From Synaphobranchus kaupii (taxonomy: Eukaryota > Chordata > Actinopteri > Anguilliformes > Synaphobranchidae): a DNA stretch of 64,000 nucleotides. Below are positions 48,401 to 59,800 of this stretch, piece by piece (position 1 is the first letter of the stretch; every line of letters starts with the position of its first letter). The stretch lies in the NCBI GenBank assembly GCA_029718625.1, contig CM056376.1, forward strand, positions 92,474,899 through 92,538,898, read 5' to 3'. The position numbers and the translations under genes are program-made. The notes under the pieces were generated by a model, which saw only the letters and a list, made by a program, of their open reading frames with translations, had not been told where the DNA came from and made no database searches.

Positions 48401-50970
48401 AGAGGAATTAACAATCAGTGTTTCTACTTTTAGCAAGGTTATTAGTGAGTTACTAAGGATTTCTGAATTCTCAATAAGGATCCTTTTAAAATTACTTTTT
48501 CAATAGAATTGGGTTGCAATCTTATTTTAGACAAATTGCTTTAGTCACATCTTCATTGGGGGGAAAAAAAACAATTTGAGTGCAGAACTATTTTGAATGC
48601 AGCAGCTGAATTGTTTTTTTCTTTGCACCTCTGGATTTCTTTTACCTGCTGTCTGAAATATGAGTGAAATCCACCTTTCGAGAAAAAAAAAAAAAAATCA
48701 GCACATCACCTAAACACATGAGAGCTCAATGATTCAGTGTGCTGAGGAAGTCAGCTCCAGTGAAAATGGAGGATGGGTCAGAGCTGATTCATGCTCGCTG
48801 AGCCTGCCTGGGTCATGTCTCTCATCCGGCTTCATGGGACCACAGCCATGGGGAAGTAAAAATATTCACACTTTCTCTGCTGTGAATGAAATGCAAGAAC
48901 ACGACGCATGTTTGTAGATTTTCCCAGGGTGAAGCACAGTGGGGACTAGATGTCTCGCATCGGGATTTCAGTCGAGTTTCCCCAAGGTGCTGACTGACTG
49001 AACGCAGTGTCTAGTACCAAACTGAACTGAGTCATTTTGACTGTCCTGACAGTGAATGTTAAATTGGCCATTATTATGTTTTATTGGCCACATCTCCATA
49101 TTCAGCACATGACTTGTGGGGATGAGGGTTTCTGTATTAAAGGCTGGACTGTTGCAGGTTTCACTCTGCTCCGTGCCCAGGCAGGATCCACAAGATGAAC
49201 AGTGACAGATGTGGGTCAGCGTGGGGGAGGCAGCGCCGCAGAGAAGAACAGGATGTGACCACATCAGTGCTGATGTGGCTGCACTATACCGGGAGAAATT
49301 ACACAGCTGCAATAAGTAAGCTCCACCACCATCAGCTCCTGCTTACCTGCATGGGCCACCTGCTAGACAGACTGTGATATCTGCCACTCATTTCCACTCC
49401 TGCCTTTCATCCATTCTGTAGAATGAGAAAGAAGCAACACTAGACTCTAGGGATGCCCAATAAGCAGATATAGCGTTCACCTGGGCACTACATAGAACAT
49501 TTAATTAGTAAAACACCATTGCTGTACCCTTATGCAAGAAATTAGCTTCCTTCAGTAAATAACTGGCAGTATGAATTATATGTTAAATGTCAGTTATGCA
49601 AGTTATCTTGTTAAGGTTGTCAGCTAAGCAAATAAATTGTACACAATTACAGACTTTACCGTTAAGTATCCTAATGCTCACTCATTTACATGGATGAGTA
49701 GCCTATGCTGCCACTGTAGGCTACCCACGAGTGTGAAAGACGTTCTACCAAAAATGTTTTGTAGGCCTTTAGCATTCCCCAAGCATTTAGAGATGTGGGA
49801 GAGCGCCAGTAAATCGCCCTGGAGATTAGACCAGTCTTTGTTTGTTCCTGTTAGGTATAGCTGTGCCAGTTTCACTAAAAGTCCTGTTTGTAGCAAAGTA
49901 CCAAGTAACTTTTTAAGTTTTTCATAATTGCTACATAGCCAGCCTATAAAAACGTAGGCTAAGCCAAAAAAGAAAACAGTTTGCATGAAAATAGGCCCTA
50001 TGCTATAAAACGTGTCGACGGAAAATACCAAGCCCATAAGCAGAAATTCGTTGAAGATAGCCTACACAGTGTAATAACCTTCAGCTAAGGCTAATTTCGA
50101 CAGTGAGTTTTGTCTCGTCTAAACCGGCATGTTTAACCCAGATTGTTTTAAATTAGTTCTATGAGGTCAATGACTGTATTTAGATCAATTAAAACATCTC
50201 CGAGGGAAATAAGGGGGAGGAATTCATTCAGTTCCTATAGTTCCTAATACGAACGACAAATTTATATAATTGTGTAATTGTTTTATATAAAAACACATTT
50301 AAATAATTTAATTTCAATCTATTATGAACCTACGCCATCAGCTGCCATGATAGCCTACACTCGGCTATTTAATTATGTAATTCAATCCAAATTCATGCGC
50401 AAAACATGTACTGTCCAAAAAGAATAAAAATGCAAATGAAAGAAAAAAAACAACAACAATCTAAAATTCCACGGGCAGCCGATTAAAATGACCTGCTATC
50501 CTGAATAGTGGCGATTGTGGTCATTTCAGACTTCGTACTACTGAATGAGCACAAATTACTAGAAATAAATGCTGCGTTTAATAAGATATGGGACTTTTTG
50601 CCAGACCATACATAGGTACGTTTTTCCACTGCAGTTTTGCAGCGGTTCGCATACGCAATCCCTGGGTGGGTGGTTGCCATGGTTTCTTGGGTCACATGCG
50701 TGGGTTTCCTGTAGCCAGCAGCAAAGATGCTAGCCTAGCTAGCTACAGTTGTTACTGCCATTTTCATTCATTCAGAGGCTTGGTAGCAGGAGGCGTCGTT
50801 ATTTTCGGGGTGCACGGGAATGGGAATATAGCTTTCTGCAACGTTTTCTGTTAAAATACGTACCACCCGAAATTACAGCTTTTAAGGTAATTTTGTTGAA
50901 GCATCGCAGCGTTTATTTTTTAAGGAAATTAGATATTTTGTTCTGATTCCTCCAGAGATTGTCAATAGGA
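45423..50970. other. pik3cg 3' UTR and intergenic region to prkar2b
   Basis: AATAAA signals occur at 46204 and 48255; the nearer is the likelier pik3cg polyadenylation signal, but neither is proven. A 40-bp inverted repeat pair links 45545-45590 and 49388-49433. The region just left of 50970 (about 50590-50970) has moderate CpG and should include the prkar2b promoter and 5' UTR. No other gene recognised. Confidence 0.6.
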
Positions 50971-51235
50971 ATGAGTATAGAAATTCCCGAAGGACTGACG
51001 GAGCTATTGCAAAGCTTTACCGTGGAAGTGTTGAGGAATCAGCCCCGAGATCTGCTGGAGTTTGCCCTGCAGTACTTCACTCAATTGAAGGAAAGTCAGA
51101 GCCAAGGGGTCGCTTTTGGCAATGACCAAAATTCGGCTATTAGACCTGGGAAGGCAGTCAACTTTATGGAGGAAGCCATGCAGATCGACTCGGAAAATGG
51201 GGAGGATGAAGAGGAGGAGGACGAGGAATTCGTAG
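50971..51235 (+). CDS. prkar2b: prkar2b coding exon 1
   Basis: ATG at 50971 (context ggaATGA) gives [16 protein letters not shown], the family's conserved start; upstream in-frame codons lack ATG. 88 codons plus one base, ending EDEEFV plus G before GTAACA. Contains the dimerisation/docking domain and a run of Glu/Asp. Confidence 0.95.
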
Positions 51236-53782
51236 GTAACAGATTAACAGTAGGCTATTGTTCATCAATCAATGTTATACAGACTTCTATTAGCTACCGC
51301 GTTAGATTGCATTCGCGCGACAGCACAAAAGATCTGGAGAGCGTTCAGTTAAAACGTGTCTTGCAGTTTTAATAACGCTTTACCTCTGCCATGATTTCGC
51401 ATTTTTTCTGTTAATGGCAATGGGAAAATGCTCTCACTGTAAGATACCTGGATACAAATTGTGTTTTATTGGTAAATTAAATTAATATTTTAAAACCTAC
51501 CAACATCCACCTGGAAAATACCACGGGCACCTAATCGTACATGAATTAATCTCCAAATGAACGCATCGTAGCACAGCAAATGTGAGAATGGGCCAGCCAG
51601 TCTATATTAGCTGCTGCCAAGGCGGACTCAGTGCTGTGTTTGCAAAACAAACGGAGTCCAACAGTCGGTATCTATGGCTAGAAAGGCCAACTGGATCCTC
51701 TGTGATAAATGTTAGCATTGTAAATACGACAATACAAAACACAATTCCAAAAGACCTTACAGTATTGTAGGATATAATAGGCCCACAACCAGGTATTTTC
51801 GCATTTGAGCATAGCAGGATTCGTTTTAAATGTACTCATCTTAACTTGCATGCGCTGTGGGCGTGCTTGTTTAGTCATGCTTGGTGAAACAAGTGAAATT
51901 TTATGGTTGGCATTGACTTTGTCCCCTGGCTTATTCAATCAATGGCCAAGACTGTCCTCCACATGGTGTTTTATTTTAAATAGCCTACAGAATGACACCC
52001 TGTAGTGGGCAAAGAACATGGATCTGCAGCAGAGAGTGATAGGGCCTGCTCAGTCAGACCTTGTGGTGAAGGTTGTGTTTATTCTGCTGGATTCTGTGCA
52101 CACAAGACACTATTCAATATACTGACATATCCATACAATAGTAATGCTAGTAGTAATAGTAATAATACCTGTTATTAATAATAACAGCAATACAAAGCAA
52201 TAATTTACTACTACAACAACATTATTATTATTATTGTATTAATAGTATTATGCCAGGCCAACAGCTGTACCCAGAACACTTACATTTTAACATTGTTTTC
52301 TGAGGTGGTATTGTATTTAATGATTTGTATTTACTGAACCAGCAACCTTTAGATATTGGTAAACTCTTTTACCTGCAAAACCATCACCACCCCTCCCCAC
52401 TCTGCCCCCCCCCCCCCCGCAAATAAATAAATAAATAAAAGGTTCAATTACTGATGAGGTTAGTGATGTTATCCCTTGTTTGCTGTAAATTGAAAAACCA
52501 GTCAAAGACATTATTTGAGTATAGTGTGAAAGGGGAGGAGCAGAAGTGGATTCAAATTTCCTGTCACACCATAGTTGAAAGAGGTCCAAATGAGACAAAA
52601 ACACCCTTTAAGGGCATCTGTAGTGCTCAGTTCAAATAAGACTTGCTACTATAATTTTTCCATTCCAAACCACCACTGTCGAATGAAAAACATTTCTTTA
52701 AAAAATAAAGGAGAATTGTGTTTGCAGTGATGGTTTTGATTAAATTAGTGCCATTTGGGGAATGTTTAAAAATGCTCCACATGCTCAGTTCTCAGGTTTT
52801 GTTTCAGACTCAGGCTGATATCCAATGTAACCATAATGCACTTCATTCTGTCTAAGTTGTGTTTTGAATTCAGGCAATATGAAAAGCAGGACTGGTATGC
52901 TGCATTGCAGTTGAGAAACTTTGTAATTAGATGGTTGCAGGCTCGAATCCCAAATGAGGCGCTGTCAAGTTTAACCTCTCTTCAGTTGCTTATCCCAAAT
53001 ATCCTCAGTAAATTTTTAGCTTTCTAAATGGGATAAAATGTAAGCTGTGTAAGTTTCCTTCAATAAGGGGTTAAATAAATATTAATAGTAACGGTATAAC
53101 TGATATTTGTGTATAATCACAGTTATCATATGATTTTATTTAGGCTATTAGTTGTAGTTTGTTTCTTGTAGAGCTGATTCAGTGGAGAACTGATAACAAG
53201 GAAGCTTTTAGCAGCTGTGGTGGCTGGCTGGCCTGGTGTTCAGAAATGGCCCCCAGACTCATGTATCTTTCATCAGGAGCTTTTGTTTCAGAGCTAAGTG
53301 CTTTTATTGCCTCGGATGACGCTTTTCATTTTTTTATTTAGATTTTATTCAGAAAAGAATCGCAAGCTTCAAAGGATAAAAGAGCATCTGCCACATGTTT
53401 AGACACACTGTAGTTTAGTCAAATTAGCTAGGCTATATCTGCAGCATGGACAATAACAGTATGTTGAGGTGACATGGAGTCTTCACTCTACACTGTATAA
53501 TGACATAGGCTAGATATTAATGATAAAATTCATGCTTGTGGAGGTGACCGTGTTGTAATCATTTTGTCTTTGTTTTGCCAGTGTGAGATAGGGCTGGCAG
53601 ATGTAGATTCAATATTCAAATATTCCTTGAATAGAAAACAAATTGAGTTGTTAAAATTGTTAAAATGTTTGAATATGTATTTTTAATTAATATGTGCGCA
53701 CACGGGACACATTTTACACAAAATGTTATCTCTGGCTTCTGAATGACCCTTTTGCCACTGGTGCATAGCCAATCAGGTTTTG

Positions 53783-53813
<31 letters not shown>

Positions 53814-56800
53814 CCATAGCTGATTTGGCTTAATATTGTGCTGCAAGAGATGGTGATATATGGAAAACAAGTGCTACCTACCAGCTGAACAGAATCCACT
53901 CCTGTGGTGCAAAACCATCGCACATTTAGAGCAGAAATACTCAAGCATTTCAGGCACTTGTGCTCAAGCACATCGTGTTTTTTCTTCAGCAGGAAACATT
54001 GTCAATAAAAAACGCATAGCACTCCTCTGTAACTAAGTGAACTTTTTCAACACGGCGCAATATGTTCAGCAGGGACAGCCTAAGGAAGCTAACAGATAGA
54101 ATAATGTACAGTTTACACCATATATGGCTCTTTACCTCTACCTTTTTTGAAATGTATCTAAACTGGGTCCAAACTGGGCTTACACTTCCCCTGTCTTTGG
54201 AGTTATGGCTCTAATCCTGCATGTAATTTTACCTATGCCTGCAGTGAGATGTGATGGTAATGGTTACTTTTGTTTTTTTCAGCTCCAGTGATCAATAGAT
54301 ATGTCAGAAGAGCTTCAGGTAAGTCGGTCAGTTTTCTGTTCTGATTTGTTGTGACTTTCTCAGAATTGGGCCTTTCTGGGCTTAAAAACTCAGAGGCATA
54401 GAGGTGTCCTTTTACAGCATTTTGATATTCAGCAGCATCTGTTAAGGTGGTTACAGAGTGTTTAAAACAGGAAGCAGACACGTATTCAGATGGAGACTCC
54501 GCTGGACTGTCTGCGGACTTTTGCCTTTCATAGTTGAGCGTATCAACCCCCTTTGTAGACTACATTTCCCATCATTTTTGCGTGCAAATAAAAAAAAACA
54601 ATGGCCTTCCTTCATGGAAGAAGATTACGGTAAGCAGAAGGTACGTTTGTAGGTGGAACGACAGGTCTGCACGGACACAAAAAACGACTGCCAGGGCGGG
54701 CGTGCGTACGCATACTTTTTTTGGCGAGAATAAATGGACCTTTACTGTGCTGGTAATGTTGCATCAAAATAAAGAAACTGATTGGATGAAGTTAGCTTGT
54801 GAAAATATAAGAAAAGTGACAATTTATAACATTTTACATGGAACACACAAGCTTGGGGTTTCAGTGGGGAAAACTGATTTCCCTCCAGCAACAGGACCAG
54901 AAATACATTTCACTTCCTCTTTCATGCAAAAAGAACAACATCCTTTAACATAACACATTTACCATGACACTTTCAGTTTCATAAGAAAATAAATATGGGT
55001 AACACATGCAGGCATTCTCACTCACTAACTCACTCACTCACTAACTCACTCCACTCACTCCACTCACTACACACACACACACACACGCACACACACATAC
55101 ACACACATGCTTCTTGCAATTCTGTTACTCTGTTATATCATGCATAAATACAGTTGCATTAGACCAGGATATACAACCCTGGTCCTGGAGTGCCAGTGAT
55201 GTTTCTGCTTTTTGCTCTATCTCAGATTGATTGCAAGAGTTTGATGGATTATTAAGAGTCTGAGCCTGAAAGATGACAAGCTGAGTACCTACAGCACATG
55301 GTCACCTGCATTCATTAAGACAAAAAATTTATACAGTTATTTAGTTATATGCTTGAATGGAGCAAAAACCAGGAACATCTCTGACACGCCCGGACCAGGG
55401 TTGCGTGCGTGCGTGTGTAAATGTGTGCGACTGTGCGTGCGTGTGTAAATGTGTGCGACTGCGTGCGTGTGTAAATGTGTGCGACTGTGCGTGCGTGTGT
55501 AAATGTGTGCGACTGCGTGCGTGTGTAAATGTGTGCGACTGCGTGCGTGTATAAATGTGTGCGACTGCGTGCGTGTGTAAATGTGTGCGACTGTGCGTGC
55601 GTGTGTAAATGTGTGCGACTGTGCGTGCGTGTGTAAATGTGTGCGGCTGCGTGCGTGTGTAAATGTGTGCGACTGTGCGTGCGTGTGTCTAAGGGCTCCA
55701 GTTGTGAGCTTCTCACTTGATAGATGTCCATTCTCCGGAACAGGCAGTCAAATTCAGAAGAGCTCCGGCCCCCAAATTTGCCCCACATTAATAATGCAAC
55801 AGCAGTCACTGGGAACAGGCTGTTCTTTCAAGGGCACCGTTCAGTAACGTGGAGCTTTTCTCTGTCCCCTTTCATAAAAATGATATCCTTCCCCCACATA
55901 TTGTTGTGTATACATTTTCTCTTCTGCAGACATAAATTATCACTTCTTATTTCTTATGGTCTATCTTTCTTCCAGTAACATGTCATAATAAAAATATAAG
56001 CCTAGGTCCACAAAGAGCTATGTGTCATTTTTCATTCTGTAGCTTTTATATAGCTAACTTATCTTACTATTCCTGTTCATTTTCCCTTTTGGTGATGATG
56101 AAATAATAGCCGTCAGTTTGATCCTATTAAAATATTCCACAAAACTGCTTAGTTTTACAAAGGCCAGGAAGTGCAATTATACAGGTGACATGAAGTGACG
56201 TCAAAGGAAGTGTCCTATTCCGGGAAATGTTGAGAATCCTTATCTGCTATGTGGGAGGTAGTATTGATCCAGACAGTGGAGCTACCTCTGTGGTCATCAC
56301 ATGGCTGGATATTAATAACTGGAATAAACTTGGTCTCTTGGTCTTGGTCGCCTTGTTTCTAAACGTGAAAGGTGTTTTCATGCTTCAATAACCTTAGATT
56401 AACTTTTAAGTGGTGGTAAACTATTCACCTACTGTTGAATACTGACACATTCCCACTAACCCACTGGAATACTGAAATAGCCCTACTTACCCACTGTAAA
56501 CCGAACAGGCCTTCCAGTAGAGAGGAGATAGACAGCGTTAGGGGGAATTCAGGATAATTGAAGGAACTGCTGCTTAGTATGTGACATTACAGTTCCTGAG
56601 GTGTGTAACATACCAATACAAAGAATTCCAAAAGGAATGTGGAAGCATAGCGGCTAACCAATGAATGGGCGTTATGACTGAGGTGGAGCTGACGTTATGA
56701 CAGAGGTGGAGAGGGCCAGGACCAGTGGAGAAGCGGAAGAATCTGAAATGGACTGGCTGTGTCAAAGCAAATAACAACCTGTCCCGCACCAACCTGCCTC

Positions 56801-59800
56801 CATACCTAGTAGCTGAACATTGCACCGTTTATATGTCGCAGTGTAAATGCAAAGGGGTCCGTCTGCAATGCATCATCATGCTTGTTACATTCAGGCCGAA
56901 TTGAATTTATGCCCATATAAATTGTTTAAGGGAAAGGTGAGTGCTGTCATTCCTCAATTGGATTAGCTTGGCTCAGGTTGTATAGAAAGGGGTCTGCATG
57001 GCAGGTTCTGGGCAGAACTGGATGTAAAAGGCTCAGTATGTTTGACTTGGTGTGGTAGAGGTTAATATGGAGGACGATCATCTAAGCTGAGGTCTTGGTA
57101 AGATCTCTAGAGATTAATTAAGCGTTCATTCATTAGGCTAGATATTCATTAAGTCCCAATCATTAGTCGGAGGAAAAGAGAGCTTGAGTTTGACCTCTAT
57201 AGCAGCAGACAAGTTCGTAAGCTAGATTAGCCTACACGTTTGGTCAATGTGATTGGTAAAACATGCGACTAAGTATTGCATGTCTAACGGCAAATGTTAT
57301 TTTTAACAAGAAGGCTAGCATAATAGTTCAAATTCCAAGTGAGGATATGCTGTTGTATGCTTCAGCAAGACACTTACTATAACACACTATAATTTATTCT
57401 ATGAATATCCAGTAAAAAGAGATACAATTTAAGGGCAGTTGCCAAGAAAATGGATAAAATACTTTTAAATGGACCCTTTAAACCTGAATTTGAAACGGTA
57501 ATTAATTGGAGTTATATGTCCCTAAAACGGGGGAGAGGGCTTTTTACACTAGATAAATCACTCACATTCACAATTTCGCTTTATCATCCTGACAATGTTT
57601 GGAATGGCCTTGTGTCTTCTATATCCTGTCTGCTTTTTGTCAAACCCACTCCTTCCTTGTTAAAAATGTTTTGGTTTTTTAGTGCATTTTCCTTTTTTCC
57701 AAGAATATTGTGGTTCATGACAATGAACATGCCACTAATGTAAGTATATGATTGTGCAAGACATAACTTTACAGTGGCTGTGAAAATATCTATTAAAAGA
57801 AGAAAGGAGAAAAATAACTTCTGAATTCCTTCCTCTCTTCATTAGTTAGGCCTAATCAACTATGATTAAGGCTTGTTCTTCATTTTGTATGTTTTTATAC
57901 TGTTACGAATTCAAGCTTGCTACAAGAACCCCTTTGAGCGACTTCAACAGACGGAACAGAAAAACTGTTCTTTGTCAGCGTACACTATACGATTGAATGA
58001 GATTAAATATTCAGATTAATAGAAAGCTCTTTGTGATGCCATCTAGCTTCTAGCTTTGTTCAGTGAAACAGGAAGGAAACCCATTTAAATGCTTTATCAA
58101 GGGATAAGTGTGTGAGTGCTCGTTTTATAGCTTCTCTACCCGTGGTGGCTATTTACTGTCCCTTTGGGCCAAGTCAAAGTCTTGAATTTCTCGTTGAATA
58201 TTATTGATGAAAATCTCATGCAAGCACCTCTTCTGCATTGCTGTACTACAGTATGTGAGCTTTGAATACCGTACGTTACTTTATAAAGTGTTTTGTGTTG
58301 TCATCGTTATCTTGTTGCTGTCTTGACTGTGTCTTTCTTAAAGAGATGCCAATCTAAATGGTCATTGTGCCTGAATAAGTAAACAAGCAAATGAATAAAT
58401 AAGTAAATAAGGGCATTGGAAATCCAGAATTGAAAATCTAAGAACTGAAATCTCACTGGAAATTTAAAAAGTTGACCGATTTGGAGTTTATTGAACAGAT
58501 TTGAGTTAGCCGTAATTTCCTGGAATTAGGGCTAATTGGGTTTTATGAAGAATACCCCTATAGTGATACGGCTGTTGTGGAATTGCAGGTCTAAGTGTAC
58601 AACAGCCCTGCCCTTTGAGTGGTATATCGGCTATATTAAGAACACTCCTACACTACAGAAAAAGAGGCCAGTGTGTCCTATACCTGTAGAGTACCAGTAT
58701 GCCTAGCTTACTATACCATTTGGAGTATAAGTGGACCTGAGTACCAGTAATCTGCATCCCCTGCATGTTTATAGAATACAGGCTGTTTGCTCAACTAAAT
58801 CTTTTATTCTGTTTCGGTATCTGATTAGTATGAATTCAATTCAATTCAATTCAATTCAATTTTATTTGTATAGCGCTTTTTACAGAGAACTGTCACAAAG
58901 ACGCTGCACAGGGAGACAGAAGGAAAATTGAGCAAAAAAACCAGGCCATAGCCCCCAACCAGCAAAATGAGGTAAAAAACTCCCCGGTAGGGGAGAAAAA
59001 AACACTGAGCAGTGGCGAGAAAAAACTCCCCAGTGGGAAGAAATCTCGGAAGGAACCTGGCTAGAGAGGGGGTGCCCATCCTTCGCTGGCCGGCCCGGTT
59101 TAGACTAAAGGTGGACTGAATGGTAATAGTCAGTTCAATAATCAGTTCAATCATCAGTTCAATCATCAGTTCAAAGGGGGCGGGGTGATGCATCTGGGAC
59201 TCCGGTTGCGTGAAGTCGGGAGGATAAACCAAACCAAAGGGGGGACGGGTCCGAAGCAGTCTGCAAACTCAGGGTGAGGGGCATAACTGGAGCAGTCTGC
59301 AAACTCAGGGTGAGAGGGGGACGGGCCGGAGTAATCTGCAGCTCAGGGTGAGAGAGGAAAAGAGAAGGTTAGCCCCCCCCCCCCCCCCCCCCCCCGACAT
59401 CCTTAACTATAGGATTGACTAAAGAGGTACGTTTTTAGCCTACACTTAAAGACAGAAAGTGTGTCTGCAGCCCGTACATACATGGGAAGATTATTCCATA
59501 AAAAAGGGGCTCTGTAAGAGAAGGCTCTGCCACCCATTGTAATTTTAGATATAATAGGAATTTTCAAATAGCCAGCATTTTGAGAGCGAAGTAATCTAGG
59601 AGGACAGTAAGGAATGAGTAAGTCACTCAGATATTCAGGGGCCATGCCATTTAAAGCTTTAAACGCTAGAAGTAAAATCTTGTAGTCAATTCTGAATTTG
59701 ACAGGCAGCCAATGAAGAGTTTTGAGCACCGGGCTGATGTGCTCCCATTTCTTGGTTCTAGTAAGAACCCTAGCGGCTGCATTCTGTACAAGTTGGAGGC

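Larger units (their letters stand above)
51236..54282 (+). other. prkar2b: prkar2b intron 1
   Basis: 3 kb intron containing a SINE-like segment (52900-53075), short C tracts near 52406, a run of AATA/TAA repeats near 52140-52250 and an A24 tract at 53788. Nothing else identified. Confidence 0.75.
54319..58838 (+). other. prkar2b: prkar2b intron 2, left part
   Basis: 4.5 kb holding simple repeats (ctcactcact and acac at 55015-55105), the minisatellite at 55399-55690, and a SINE-like tail near 57317. Nothing else recognised. Confidence 0.75.

Noticed and set aside
50959..50970. Longer prkar2b N terminus starting four codons upstream
   Set aside because: The upstream codon is TTG, not ATG; the ATG at 50971 gives the conserved MSIEIP start.
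55399..55690. CRISPR-like direct repeat array
   Set aside because: The units abut with no unique spacers and this is a vertebrate intron; it is a minisatellite.
55345..55809. Long open frames on both strands with Thr/His- or Cys/Val-rich repeats
   Set aside because: They are products of the 26/28-bp minisatellite, which lacks stop codons; no start context or family motif.
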